A stretch of 64,000 bases of DNA from an uncultured Acidimicrobiales bacterium (GCA_958295755.1 OY282367.1:1306022-1370021); one strand, 5' to 3'; positions 42,121-50,919 are shown, counted from the first letter of the stretch. The notes: generated by a model not told the origin, from the sequence alone. Program-made: numbers and translations.

Positions 42121-43386
42121 ATGGTTCTGCTAGTCGTCTTGCTTGCTTGCCTCAGCTTCGCTCTGGCGGTAGCAACTTGGCAACTGTGGCGGCGCGTCAG
42201 GCAAGCCAAAACAGAAACCAACCTCATGTCCGCACAGCTAGAGACTGATAAATATGAAACTGGCGAATATGAAGCTAACAAATATCCTGCATCTAGTTTG
42301 AATCCTGCATCTAACTTGAATAGCAGTCTTGCCCGCCTGCAGCAGCTTCTCTCTACCCATCTCGCCGATACCTGCGAAACCACAACCCTGCTGCAAAAGC
42401 TCGTGGCAGCCTTAGACAATATCAGCGAAGGTATAGCTATCTGCGATGTCAAAGGAACTATCATCTTCCGAAACGCCGCAGCACAGACATATCACGGCGA
42501 AGTGCTAGTAGAAGCTGCCATGGAAGAGCTACTAGCGGAATCTCTAAGCGGGAAAACCGCCCAGCGAGAAATCCAACTATACGGCCCGCCCGATCAGACC
42601 ATCCTGCTACGGACCTTCCCAATATCGGGCTCCCTTACATCAGAAACCCTCGCGGCTGTGGCCGTCATAGACGACATTTCTCATCTCCAACGTCTCGACA
42701 TCATCCGCCGTGATCTCCTCACCAATATCGGACACGAGCTACGCACTCCTGTCGGTGCGCTCAACGTGCTCGCAGACGCAATGGCAGACGAGAGCGATCC
42801 TGAAGTCCTGCTGTCGCTTTCACAAAGCATCAGCAAAGAAAGTGTGCGCCTTACCCATATCGTGGAAGATCTGCTGGATCTGAGCAGGCTGGAGCAAAAC
42901 CAAAACGGCCAACTGACTCCTGTGATCCTTCAAGATGTGGTGCAGCGGGCTGTAACCAGAATTTCAGGTGTGGCACAGCAACACAAGGCAGAAATAGTGC
43001 TGGATATGGCAGAAGAGCCAATCTGCGTGTGGGGAGATTCGTTTCAGCTCACCTCAGCCACCTTCAATCTGCTGGATAACGCCATAAAATACTCCCCTGC
43101 TGGTCGCCCACTTTCGGTTGACTTGCTCAGCAATGGCACCTGTGCCGAGATCGTGGTAGCAGACGAAGGCGTAGGTATCGCCCGCCGCGACCACGACCGC
43201 GTGTTTGAACGCTTTTATCGGGTAGACCGCTCTCGCTCATCAGCTATGGGTAGCGGACTGGGTTTGGCAGTAGTGCGACATGTGGTTCAACAGCACGAAG
43301 GCGAGGTGACCTTGCAATCCGAAGAAGGTGTGGGTTCGACTTTCACCATCCGTCTGCCAATCCACGAGCAGGCACACAGCTTATGA
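42121..43386 (+). CDS. sensor histidine kinase, SenX3/PhoR-like
   Basis: A 421-residue kinase with one N-terminal membrane helix (LLVVLLACLSFALAVATWQLW), a short repeat-rich linker, a PAS-like region about 85-200, the HisKA H-box TNIGHELRTPVGALN, and HATPase boxes N (LLDNAIKYSPAGRP), G1 (VADEGVGI), F (FERFYRVDRS) and G2 (GSGLGLAVV). With the next gene it forms the phosphate two-component system, coupled by a 4-bp overlap (ATGA). It lacks a large extracellular sensor, as in SenX3/PhoR, which sense via PstSCAB and PhoU. Confidence 0.93.
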   Translation: MVLLVVLLACLSFALAVATWQLWRRVRQAKTETNLMSAQLETDKYETGEYEANKYPASSLNPASNLNSSLARLQQLLSTHLADTCETTTLLQKLVAALDNISEGIAICDVKGTIIFRNAAAQTYHGEVLVEAAMEELLAESLSGKTAQREIQLYGPPDQTILLRTFPISGSLTSETLAAVAVIDDISHLQRLDIIRRDLLTNIGHELRTPVGALNVLADAMADESDPEVLLSLSQSISKESVRLTHIVEDLLDLSRLEQNQNGQLTPVILQDVVQRAVTRISGVAQQHKAEIVLDMAEEPICVWGDSFQLTSATFNLLDNAIKYSPAGRPLSVDLLSNGTCAEIVVADEGVGIARRDHDRVFERFYRVDRSRSSAMGSGLGLAVVRHVVQQHEGEVTLQSEEGVGSTFTIRLPIHEQAHSL

Positions 43387-44105
43387 CACCACAGCCACCA
43401 CAGCCAATGACTAAACAGCCGAATGTTTTGCTTGTAGAAGACGAAGAGTCTTTCATTCAAGCCCTCACCGTGGGGCTAGGGCATGAAAACATGGAAGTCT
43501 CTGTAGCTCGCGACGGCAAAGAAGCCCTAGACATTTTTGACGAGGTGAATCCCGATATCGTACTTTTAGATGTGATGCTACCCAAGCTCACAGGGGTGGA
43601 TGTCTGCCGTGAGATTCGCCGCCGATCTAGCGTGCCTATCGTAATGATCACCGCCAAGACCGAAGAGATGGATGTGGTCGTAGGGCTGGAAGTGGGTGCT
43701 GACGACTACATCAGCAAGCCCTATCGTCTGCGAGAGCTTGTGGCTAGAATCCGAGCACAGCTTCGGCGGGTAGCGGAGCATCCTCAAGATTTAGCATCCA
43801 CTGCTATCGTCTATGGCGATCTGTCTTTGGACCCAACACGACACGAAGTATTTCTGCGGGACAAGCCAGTGCTCTTGCCGCTCAAAGAGTTCGACCTACT
43901 CTGGGTGTTGATGTCGAACGCAGGGCAACTACTCACCCGTGAAAGGCTCATGCGCCAAGTTTGGGGAGACGACTATGTCGGCTACTCTAAAACCCTTGAT
44001 GTGCACATCAAACGTTTACGAAGCAAAATAGAAGACACGCCTTCCGCCCCGAAAAGAATAATAACAATTCGCGGTTTAGGCTACAAGTTCAACGCTAAGG
44101 CTTGA
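43383..44105 (+). CDS. OmpR-family response regulator, RegX3/PhoP-like
   Basis: A 240-residue regulator. The receiver domain carries VEDEESF, phosphoacceptor Asp in DIVLLDVMLP, TAKTEE and Lys in YISKPYRLRELV. The C-terminal winged helix has VLLPLKEFDLLWVLMSNAGQ and YSKTLDVHIKRLRSKIED. It probably binds the direct repeats upstream of pstS. Its stop TGA is in frame with the following MFS coding frame. Confidence 0.94.
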   Translation: MTPQPPQPMTKQPNVLLVEDEESFIQALTVGLGHENMEVSVARDGKEALDIFDEVNPDIVLLDVMLPKLTGVDVCREIRRRSSVPIVMITAKTEEMDVVVGLEVGADDYISKPYRLRELVARIRAQLRRVAEHPQDLASTAIVYGDLSLDPTRHEVFLRDKPVLLPLKEFDLLWVLMSNAGQLLTRERLMRQVWGDDYVGYSKTLDVHIKRLRSKIEDTPSAPKRIITIRGLGYKFNAKA

Positions 44106-44339
44106 CGAACCAAAGGCACCAAAGGCTTAAGTAACATCGCATCTCAGCAAGACCCACCGCAACAATCCACTGGTTTCCAACCAGATCAGAGTGCTGAGCA
44201 GGTTGAAGAGTCGGCAAGCCAGCCAACAGACAACCAGGAAAGCCGACAAAAAAGAAGGGGGCGGAGGCGCAGACCTACGGCTTTCGTTCATCTTGCTCGA
44301 GTTCACGCCCTGCAGACCTCTGGCAACGCAGCCATCGCT

Positions 44340-45755
44340 GTGGCTTTGGCTAACTCGCTGTTTTTCTCCATCGATCCTCAAGCTGCTCGCGGGCGGATCA
44401 TCTTGTATCTGCTACTTAGTATGGCCCCTTTCACGCTAGTGGCCCCGATGATCGGCCCAGCTATAGATCGCATCCGTAGCGGCCATCGGGTGGTGATCAT
44501 AGGGCTACTCTTCGGTCTGGGGATAGCTTCGTTCGCGATGATCGGACGCGTGCAGTCGCTACTTATTTTCCCGCTGGCATTCGCCATTTTAGTTTTCGGC
44601 AAGGGTTACGCGGTAGCTAAGGCAGCCATTGTACCTAACACAGCCAACACCGAAACAGAGCTTGTCTCGCACAACTCTCGCTTGGCTGTGCTGAGCGGCA
44701 TTATGAGCATTGCAGGCGCAGGACCTGCCTTGTTGCTCAGCTGGGCTTTTGGATCGTCTTGGACAGTCGGACTCGCAATGATCCAGTTTTTCTGGGCTGC
44801 GCTTCTGGCTTTCCGCTTACCGAAAGCTGAAAGAAAACGGGAACGCAAGGCTAAGAGTGCCAGCTGGAGATCTAAGGCACGAAACGAATTTGACGAGAAC
44901 CTTGCTCTCTTTGAAAGCTCTTCGGCCGCGCCTACTGCGTTACCTCCTGACACACCCACTGACACACCTGCTGCGCCGACCTACCCCGCCACTACCCCTG
45001 CCACTCCCCCAGCCGCGCCCACCCCTCTAGTCAGCTTCATACTGGGACTATGGTGGCGTTTCCGCAACCCCAAGTGGTCTACTCCTTCACTCGAAATCCC
45101 TAGCATCCGTCGTGCTTCGAAGGCGATGATGACACTGCGGGGCGGTCTCGGATTTTTGACCTTCTTCCTCGCTTTCCACTTCCGAGGCGGCACCGACGAT
45201 GTAGATCTCTCAGGCGTAGGCACTGCTATGGGTAGAGGTGTGCGTCAAGCCTTACTAGGCGACGCCGGTGTGCAGGGGGCAGAGCCTATCTGGAGACTTG
45301 GGATTCTTTTGTTTCTGGCGGTAGTAGGAGGGCTGGCAGGATCGTATCTGGCACCCAAACTTAAGATGAGCGGACGTGCGGAAGAGCGCGTCCTAGTTGG
45401 TAGCTTGCTGCTAGTGGCTACTTCAAGCTTGGGGGCTTGGGTTATAGGCGGTCTCTGGGGGGGAATGCTACTTGCATTTGTTATGGGTTTTGCTGCCGGA
45501 TCTGGCAAAGTGGCTTTTGATTCAATCGTTCAGCGTGATGCTGCCGATTCAGACTACGGCAGAAGCTTCGCCGTTTTTGAAACTCGCTTTCAGCTGATCT
45601 GGGTATTCGGAGCAATTTGGCCAGTGATACTCAGAATCCCTTTTGCCTGGGGCTGCATTTTAATTGGCGTGGCTACCCTCGTCTCACTAATTTCTTCTCT
45701 CTGGAAGAAGAACTTAGGCAAGCAAGTCCATTCTCGCCAACCACAGGCGCGGTAA
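44340..45755 (+). CDS. MFS-type transporter; true N-terminus lies upstream of any standard start codon
   Basis: At least 471 residues with 10-12 hydrophobic helices, split by a Pro/Thr/Ala-rich cytoplasmic loop at about 200-235. It resembles actinobacterial MFS proteins of unknown substrate (LYLLLSMAPFTLVAPMIGPAIDR, then VFGKGYAVAKAAIVPN). GTG 44340 is the first standard start, but conserved-looking sequence (LARVHALQTSGNAAIA) continues upstream in the same frame, which stays open from 44106 with no ATG, GTG or TTG. A GGAGG at about 44265 precedes an ACG; CTG 44310 is another option. The 3' end overlaps the convergent zincin-like gene by 42 bases. Confidence 0.85.
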   Translation: MALANSLFFSIDPQAARGRIILYLLLSMAPFTLVAPMIGPAIDRIRSGHRVVIIGLLFGLGIASFAMIGRVQSLLIFPLAFAILVFGKGYAVAKAAIVPNTANTETELVSHNSRLAVLSGIMSIAGAGPALLLSWAFGSSWTVGLAMIQFFWAALLAFRLPKAERKRERKAKSASWRSKARNEFDENLALFESSSAAPTALPPDTPTDTPAAPTYPATTPATPPAAPTPLVSFILGLWWRFRNPKWSTPSLEIPSIRRASKAMMTLRGGLGFLTFFLAFHFRGGTDDVDLSGVGTAMGRGVRQALLGDAGVQGAEPIWRLGILLFLAVVGGLAGSYLAPKLKMSGRAEERVLVGSLLLVATSSLGAWVIGGLWGGMLLAFVMGFAAGSGKVAFDSIVQRDAADSDYGRSFAVFETRFQLIWVFGAIWPVILRIPFAWGCILIGVATLVSLISSLWKKNLGKQVHSRQPQAR

Positions 45756-47063
45756 CTCAATCTCTTTGGGGGTAGGCAGAGAAGTTTCATCTTTCCAAAG
45801 GCGATCCAGAGCGTTGTGATCTTCAAGCTCTTGGACAAAAGCTATTCCAGCATCTATGTCGGCGTCTATGCCGAATATCTGGCGTCCGAGTGCGTTGTTG
45901 GCTTCTCTGCGGCGGAATGCTTCGGCTATGTGGTCGCTAGAACCCAAAATGCTACCGGTGGCCTTCTGCGAGAGGTGATGCACATAGCCCGCAACAGCAG
46001 AAGCTATCGCCGATATTTGGTTGGAAATCTCTTGCTGTTCTTCTGATTCAGTAAACTCCACCGTCAGCTCGCCTGTCTCACCGAAGAGAGATTCCAGCAT
46101 CTCCCCCGGATCACCGCTTTGGTCTAGCATTTCCACCTTGGATTCCCACTCTTGTTCCATGGTTAGGTCGAACTCATCAATGTATGCTTCGTAGAGCTGC
46201 CTGAGCACCGTATTCACCTCTGGCTGTGATAGGACTTCATGGCTCAGAATTTCCGAACAGCAAACCCAAAGCCCCACATGGTCGGCATCTAGCGACCATT
46301 CTTTGGCGAAATCAGCCAGCGTGGGTTCAACAATCGCTATGTCGCGCTGCGACTTTTCTGGGGGCGGGACTGCCAGCACATAGTAGCCGAAAGCAGTGTG
46401 TGAAAGCTCGCCTACCATTCCACCTATCTTCATCATCCGAGCAGTAGACGAAAGTGCCACCATAAGACTTTGAAGCATCGCCATCGGGTCGCCAAACCCT
46501 GCCTCTGGAGGGTCGGGCGCAGAGAGTTGTTCGAACATCTGCTTCCAGTCTTCTAACATCTTCGTGACCCACTCAGTACGTGTAACAACTTCGGCCTTGC
46601 TTCCAGCCACAGGCGTAGCCAAAGTTGCTGCCACATGCATCTCAGCCACTTTAAAAAGCTCTTCCAAGTGGATGCGCCGGCCAGGTTCTACATATGCTTC
46701 GGACTTGCCTTGCGTAGCTACCTTCACCGCCAGCTCCCGCACCATCTGCCAATCCACCCCGCCGCCCATTGCGCCTTCGCCTTTGGCAAGTCTGCCGAAT
46801 AGATCGCTCAGCTCGGCAAACACCTCACGCGGGTCTATATCATCGGGCACAGACATCTCAAGAGGCTCGGGCATCTCAGCAGACATCTCATCTTCGGGGA
46901 TCTCATCTTCGGACATCTCAAGAGGCTCAGGCAGGGTGCCTGCCTCTGCCATCTCTTGTTCCAGCGAACGCAACAGATCTTCAACAGCAGCTTCAGGAGA
47001 GTTCTGTTGCTCAGCTCTATCTGAATCCTCCGGCTTAGTCGGCTCTTCTTCGTCTGCTACCAC
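45714..47063 (-). CDS. zincin-fold DUF2342-like protein lacking HExxH
   Basis: A 449-residue protein (GTG start). The first about 80 residues are acidic and repetitive (EMSEDEIPEDEMSAEMPEP). The rest matches the actinobacterial zinc-dependent metalloprotease/DUF2342 hydrolase-like family in layout: WQMVRELA, then YVEPGRRIHLEELFKVAEMHV, and the helix that normally holds HExxH. Here that helix reads WVCCSEILSHEVLSQPEV, so both zinc His are missing at the expected positions (S-E-I-L-S). It is probably non-catalytic. Relatives are often near membrane or DNA-metabolism genes; function unknown. Confidence 0.8.
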   Translation of the reverse strand: MVADEEEPTKPEDSDRAEQQNSPEAAVEDLLRSLEQEMAEAGTLPEPLEMSEDEIPEDEMSAEMPEPLEMSVPDDIDPREVFAELSDLFGRLAKGEGAMGGGVDWQMVRELAVKVATQGKSEAYVEPGRRIHLEELFKVAEMHVAATLATPVAGSKAEVVTRTEWVTKMLEDWKQMFEQLSAPDPPEAGFGDPMAMLQSLMVALSSTARMMKIGGMVGELSHTAFGYYVLAVPPPEKSQRDIAIVEPTLADFAKEWSLDADHVGLWVCCSEILSHEVLSQPEVNTVLRQLYEAYIDEFDLTMEQEWESKVEMLDQSGDPGEMLESLFGETGELTVEFTESEEQQEISNQISAIASAVAGYVHHLSQKATGSILGSSDHIAEAFRRREANNALGRQIFGIDADIDAGIAFVQELEDHNALDRLWKDETSLPTPKEIELPRLWLARMDLLA

Positions 47064-47178
47064 ATTTTCATCGTAGAGCTAAATATTGCCTTTTGATGCA
47101 CTGCTTGTCTGTTTATTTATCCGTTTATTCGGCGACTTGTCTATAAACTTAAGACTTACCCCACACAGGAGCAGACCC

Positions 47179-48201
47179 CTGATACGCGATCTCGCTATCG
47201 ACCTCGGCACGGCGAACACTCTCGTCTATGCCAGAGGCGAGGACATCATCTATAACGAGCCTTCTGTCATCGCGTTCGAAACGAATAGCGACAAAGTGCT
47301 TGCCGTGGGCGACGAAGCATGGCATATGATAGGGCGCACCGCCAGCCATATCCAAGCGCACCGCCCGCTTCGCAACGGGGCCATCACGGATTACAATGTG
47401 ACACAGCAGATGATACTGCTGGTGCTCAAGCAGATAGGTGTAAACCGCTTCAATCGCCCTAAAGCTCTGATTTGCATTCCTTCGGCACTCTCACCTGTAG
47501 AACGCCAAGCAGTGATTGAGGCTTCCCACCAAGCTGGTGTTGTAGAAACTCAGCTCATAGATCAGCCTCTTGCAGCAGCCTTCGGCACTCATCTCGTGCA
47601 AGACAATTCCCGAGGCAACATGATCGTAGATATCGGCGGCGGCACGAGTGAATCCGCCTTGATATCTATAGGCAAAGTGATGCATAGCACGGCTGTGCGC
47701 ATTGGCTCGTTTGATTTTGACACCGAGATTCAGACATACATTCGCCGCAAATTCAACTTTGCCATCGGCGAGCGTACAGCCGAAGACATCAAGATTATCG
47801 GCGGCACAGCAATGGAAATGGAGCAAGATTTCCCGATCGAAGTGCGAGGTAGAGACATAGACACGGGGCTACCTCAAACCTTTATTCTCAAAGCCAGCGA
47901 TATCCGAGAGGCTATAGAGCAGCCTCTAAACAACATCATTACTTCCGTATATGACTGCCTCACTGTGATCGGCAATGAGTTTGACAACGAATTTGCCGAA
48001 GACCTCGTAGAAAACGGCATCCACCTAGCGGGTGGCGGCTCACTACTGCGGGGGCTAGACAAAAGAATTCATAACCGCACGCAAATACCAGTGAAGCATG
48101 TAGAAAAACCTTTGGAATGTGTGGTTAGAGGCGCGGGTTTGTATCTGGAGTCATTTTCGTCGCGGCGCATTTTCTCTAAAGGTAGCAAGCGATCTTCCTA
48201 G
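47179..48201 (+). CDS. mreB: rod shape-determining protein MreB
   Basis: About 340 residues. MreB actin signatures: DLAIDLGTANTLVYARGEDIIYNEPSV (phosphate 1), VDIGGGTSESALISIG (phosphate 2), and HLAGGGSLLRGLDKRI (adenosine). It organises lateral wall synthesis. I place the start at CTG 47179: AGGAG (47167-47171) lies seven bases before it, and MreB normally starts a few residues before DLAIDLGTAN. TTG 47086 would add 31 residues with no similarity and cover a TATAAACT promoter-like site. mreC and mreD are not adjacent. Confidence 0.92.
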   Translation: MIRDLAIDLGTANTLVYARGEDIIYNEPSVIAFETNSDKVLAVGDEAWHMIGRTASHIQAHRPLRNGAITDYNVTQQMILLVLKQIGVNRFNRPKALICIPSALSPVERQAVIEASHQAGVVETQLIDQPLAAAFGTHLVQDNSRGNMIVDIGGGTSESALISIGKVMHSTAVRIGSFDFDTEIQTYIRRKFNFAIGERTAEDIKIIGGTAMEMEQDFPIEVRGRDIDTGLPQTFILKASDIREAIEQPLNNIITSVYDCLTVIGNEFDNEFAEDLVENGIHLAGGGSLLRGLDKRIHNRTQIPVKHVEKPLECVVRGAGLYLESFSSRRIFSKGSKRSS

Positions 48202-48222
48202 AAAGATTCATCTCTCAGAGGC

Positions 48223-49263
48223 TCAGCCATCTATAGGTAGGGTCACGCTGCGGGTCATACCCCAGCTTGGAATCACACACGAGTGCTTGCCTGCTCCGCC
48301 TACAACGAATACTTTGATGTTGTCGGGATTGTCGGTCATAGGGGCATCGGCGTGTTCGGCTAGCCCTTCTTGCCAAGGCCGCCACGCTCTCATCGCAAAA
48401 TGACGCTTCAAATCGCTCATAGGTCGCCGGGCCGACTCATACAGGAACATCTGCACATCTAGTCGATTCCAGCCAGCGGCGGCGATAGTCTGGGCGTGCT
48501 CAGGTGAAAGCCCGATGAAAAATTCTCCCTGCCCGATGGGGGCGTTGTTGCAGCCCAGCGTGGCCATCACCGAGGCTGCTTTCTCCAATATTGGCTCAGG
48601 AGCTTCCGATTCCATGTCGTGAAAGTTGTGAGGATTTTCGCCTGCGTGTAGCGTAACTGCTCTTTGTGCGGCTATTCCTCGGCTGCGAGGGTAGCTCTCC
48701 CACGGACTGGCCGATATGTTTTCGGCCACGCAATAGGTGTATTTAGAAGGTTGGCCTTGTGTGGAAGCGTCGCCGTCTCCCGGCCTTGCTCCGGCGACAT
48801 GCATCAAGATGAACCTCAAAGCACGACCTGTTGTGGCATTGGCTCTGTTGCCTGGGCCGAACGCCCCAAGCCCGCCGGAAAACCCAGGTGCCCCATGCAC
48901 TATAAGCAGAGGTGCCACAGGATGAGTCGTGGCATTTACACCTCTGAGGTTGAACTCAGGGCGAGCCAAGGCACGAACAGCCGCCGTAAGCACTTCCATA
49001 TGCTCTGGCAAACACCCCGCCATCACAGCGTTTACAGCAATGATGCGCCGGGTTGCTTCACCGAGGCGAGGTTCCAGAGTGGCTATGACTTCGTCAGGTT
49101 CTGCGGCTCCTCCCAACATGGCTTCCACCCGCTCAGGCGTTGGCGGAATAATCGGCAACCCGTCACCCCAACCCTTAGCGGCTAGCTCATCGATGATGTC
49201 GCTGGGGTCGGTTGAGACCAGCTCTAAAAACTCAGAGAAAGTATTATCGGTATCGTCTTCCAT
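48223..49263 (-). CDS. conserved hypothetical protein (WGDGLPIIPPT type)
   Basis: A 346-residue protein that I recognise only as a conserved type. Near residue 32 is WGDGLPIIPPTPERVEAML, then AVNAVMAGCLPEHMEVL, a Gly-rich GFSGGLGAFGPGNRANATTGRALRF and a C-terminal VVGGAGKHSCVIPSWGMTRSV. Cys occurs in MAGC, LGCNN and HSC. It has no signal peptide or membrane helix. Function is unknown. It runs convergently to mreB with 21 bases between. Confidence 0.75.
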   Translation of the reverse strand: MEDDTDNTFSEFLELVSTDPSDIIDELAAKGWGDGLPIIPPTPERVEAMLGGAAEPDEVIATLEPRLGEATRRIIAVNAVMAGCLPEHMEVLTAAVRALARPEFNLRGVNATTHPVAPLLIVHGAPGFSGGLGAFGPGNRANATTGRALRFILMHVAGARPGDGDASTQGQPSKYTYCVAENISASPWESYPRSRGIAAQRAVTLHAGENPHNFHDMESEAPEPILEKAASVMATLGCNNAPIGQGEFFIGLSPEHAQTIAAAGWNRLDVQMFLYESARRPMSDLKRHFAMRAWRPWQEGLAEHADAPMTDNPDNIKVFVVGGAGKHSCVIPSWGMTRSVTLPIDG

Positions 49264-49287
49264 AGAAAACTAGCTTAGGAAAGTGAG

Positions 49288-49361
49288 TGGGCCGTGAGGG
49301 ACTTGAACCCCCGGCCTCTTGCGCGTCATGCAAGCGCTCTAGCCAACTGAGCTAACGGCCC
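49288..49361 (-). tRNA. tRNA-Val(GAC)
   Basis: Cloverleaf on -: acceptor GGGCCGT/ACGGCCC, D-arm AGCTCAGTTGGCTAGAGC, anticodon stem CTTGC/GCAAG with loop ATGACGC (anticodon GAC), T-arm ending GGGTTCAAGTCCC, discriminator A. No CCA is encoded. Confidence 0.96.
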
Positions 49362-49386
49362 ATATGGTATTCTATCCATGTCGTGC

Positions 49387-49428
49387 GTATCGTGCTCTCT
49401 ATATCATGCTCTCTGTATCATGCTTTAT
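49387..49428. repeat. 14-bp tandem repeat x3 between tRNA-Val and tRNA-Cys
   Basis: Units gtatcgtgctctct, atatcatgctctct and gtatcatgctttat. They fill the spacer between two tRNA genes. Confidence 0.9.
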
Positions 49429-49430
49429 AG

Positions 49431-49504
49431 AACGCCGGGCGGGATTTGAACCCGCGATCTACGGCTTTGCAGGCCGCTCCCTTAGTCCGCTCGGGCACCG
49501 GCGC
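49431..49504 (-). tRNA. tRNA-Cys(GCA)
   Basis: Cloverleaf on -: acceptor GCGCCGG/CCGGCGT, anticodon stem GCGGC/GCCGT with loop CTGCAAA (anticodon GCA), T-arm GCGGGTTCAAATCCCGC. The discriminator is U, as expected for tRNA-Cys. Confidence 0.95.
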
Positions 49505-49611
49505 AGGTTGATTTCATCCTAGCGGTGAAGCACAAAACTCCTTTAGCATCAGGGCAACAGAAACCTCATCGCTTCACTGCCAGAGGGTGACTTTAGCCAC
49601 GCAATCTGCTG

Positions 49612-49684
49612 AGCGGATGACCGGACTCGAACCGGCGACTTTCACCTTGGCAAGGTGACGCTCTACCAACTGAGCTACATCCGC
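49612..49684 (-). tRNA. tRNA-Gly(GCC)
   Basis: Cloverleaf on -: acceptor GCGGATG/CATCCGC, D-arm AGCTCAGTTGGTAGAGC, anticodon stem TCACC/GGTGA with loop TTGCCAA (anticodon GCC), T-arm CCGGTTCGAGTCCGG, discriminator U. Confidence 0.97.
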
Positions 49685-49764
49685 CTAAGTGAATTCAGCA
49701 TAACCTAAAACTCTAGATATTGCCCACTAATCCTTCAGCTAGTCAATAGGGTCTAATATTTACA

Positions 49765-50256
49765 ATGCCTATGACCTCAGCACTTCGTCTCATCCTCGCA
49801 TTATTTATCCTTGCATTATTCATATTTGCTCTGGCGGCGTGCGGTGATGAGACTGCTTCTCTGCCCGACCCTGTAACCGAATTCACCACCGAGCAAGCCC
49901 AAGCCCTCTATCTGGCACATTGCGTGAGCTGCCATGCCAGAGACGGATCGGGAAGTGTAGGCCCGGCTATCGCAGGTGGCACAGCCAACCAGGAATACAC
50001 CCGCGAAGAGATGATTGCACAGGTGCGAGATGGCGAGGGCTCAATGCCGCCCTTCTCAGATCGTCTTACTGAAAGCGAAATGGCTGCCATCGTGGATTAT
50101 GTCCGCAACGACCTGAATCGAATTATCGAAGAACCTGAGCTTGCTGATGAATCTTCTGAATCTGGCACTCCAGCAGGCACGGACCCAGAAGAAGGCACAG
50201 CAGAAAGCGATAGCGAAGCAGTCCCCGCCATTCCGCCAGAGCTACAAGCGAGATAG
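49765..50256 (+). CDS. monohaem cytochrome c lipoprotein
   Basis: A 163-residue protein. The N-terminal hydrophobic segment is a repeated ALFI stretch (LALFILALFIFALAAC) ending in a lipobox Cys. The haem site is YLAHCVSCHARDGSG (CxxCH, His ligand), the likely Met ligand lies in GSMPPFSD, and a C-terminal helix follows (MAAIVDYVRNDL). The tail is acidic and Ser-rich. It would be an extracellular membrane-anchored electron carrier. Its redox partner is not in the window. Confidence 0.93.
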   Translation: MPMTSALRLILALFILALFIFALAACGDETASLPDPVTEFTTEQAQALYLAHCVSCHARDGSGSVGPAIAGGTANQEYTREEMIAQVRDGEGSMPPFSDRLTESEMAAIVDYVRNDLNRIIEEPELADESSESGTPAGTDPEEGTAESDSEAVPAIPPELQAR

Positions 50257-50292
50257 CGGCCGCATCTGGTGGCGTTCAAGCTACCAAACTGA

Positions 50293-50889
50293 CTAGAGAG
50301 TTTTGCTGAGAGTTAGTGCTCTAGCCAAAATGCCGCGCTGAGCATTGTTTAACGATAGACGTAGAGCTTGTTGGCGACCTTCTTCGCTCATCTTGTTGAG
50401 CGACTTAGCTAGCACTTCTATGAGTTTGTCTGTCTCTAAGTCGCCAGCAAGCATGTCTAGCTGGGTTGAGAGAAATACTAGACATAGCACATCTTCATGA
50501 GTTTGAACTTCAGGGTCGCCCTTGAGGTTGCGTTTGCGGATTATCGCACCGACGCGCTCTATGGTCTGGGTGTCATAGCCGACTTTTTCAAGCAGCTTGG
50601 CTGTTTCTTCGGAGTGGAAGCGGCCAAGTTCGGTGCGCCATCGCAAGTAACCTGCTCTGTCTTTAGGGTAGGAATCTCTGGGGATTTCCCAACGGCGTAG
50701 ATGATGGGCTCGGGCGGCTAGCTTTTGAGCTTCCGTGGCTTTTGGAGCAAGCTTTTCTAACCACTCTGTAGCTAGCTGGGAATGGCAGAGTTCTTTTGGT
50801 TGCTCTTCGCCGGCGTAGACGATTGTGTTGGGATCAGCGGCGTTGGCGGCGTCTATGGCAGCCAAGGCTTTTTCTAACTTCTCTGACAT
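50293..50889 (-). CDS. DUF4202 family protein
   Basis: A protein of about 198 residues from ATG 50889. It has LEKALAAIDAANAADP, HSQLATEWLEKLAP, RAHHLRRWEIPRDSYP and RIGAII-like RVGAIIRKRNLKGDPEVQTHEDVLCLVFL. The His/Asp pattern is reminiscent of HD-type phosphohydrolases, but the function of DUF4202 is unknown. A tandem copy of the start region (ATG 50913) lies just upstream, directly after the metB-like stop. Confidence 0.88.
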   Translation of the reverse strand: MSEKLEKALAAIDAANAADPNTIVYAGEEQPKELCHSQLATEWLEKLAPKATEAQKLAARAHHLRRWEIPRDSYPKDRAGYLRWRTELGRFHSEETAKLLEKVGYDTQTIERVGAIIRKRNLKGDPEVQTHEDVLCLVFLSTQLDMLAGDLETDKLIEVLAKSLNKMSEEGRQQALRLSLNNAQRGILARALTLSKTL

Positions 50890-50919
50890 CTCACAGGCTT
50901 TCTGACATCTCAAAGGTCC
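50882..50919. repeat. 19-bp direct repeat duplicating the DUF4202 start region
   Basis: The sequence tctgacatctca occurs in two copies 19 bp apart. On - each reads TGAGATGTCAGA, so an ATG is present in both. Confidence 0.85.

Noticed and set aside
49270..49700. Considered one of the three tRNA genes as a possible tRNA-Sec
   Set aside because: All three have normal 7-bp acceptor stems and anticodons GAC, GCA and GCC; none has UCA or the long extra arm.
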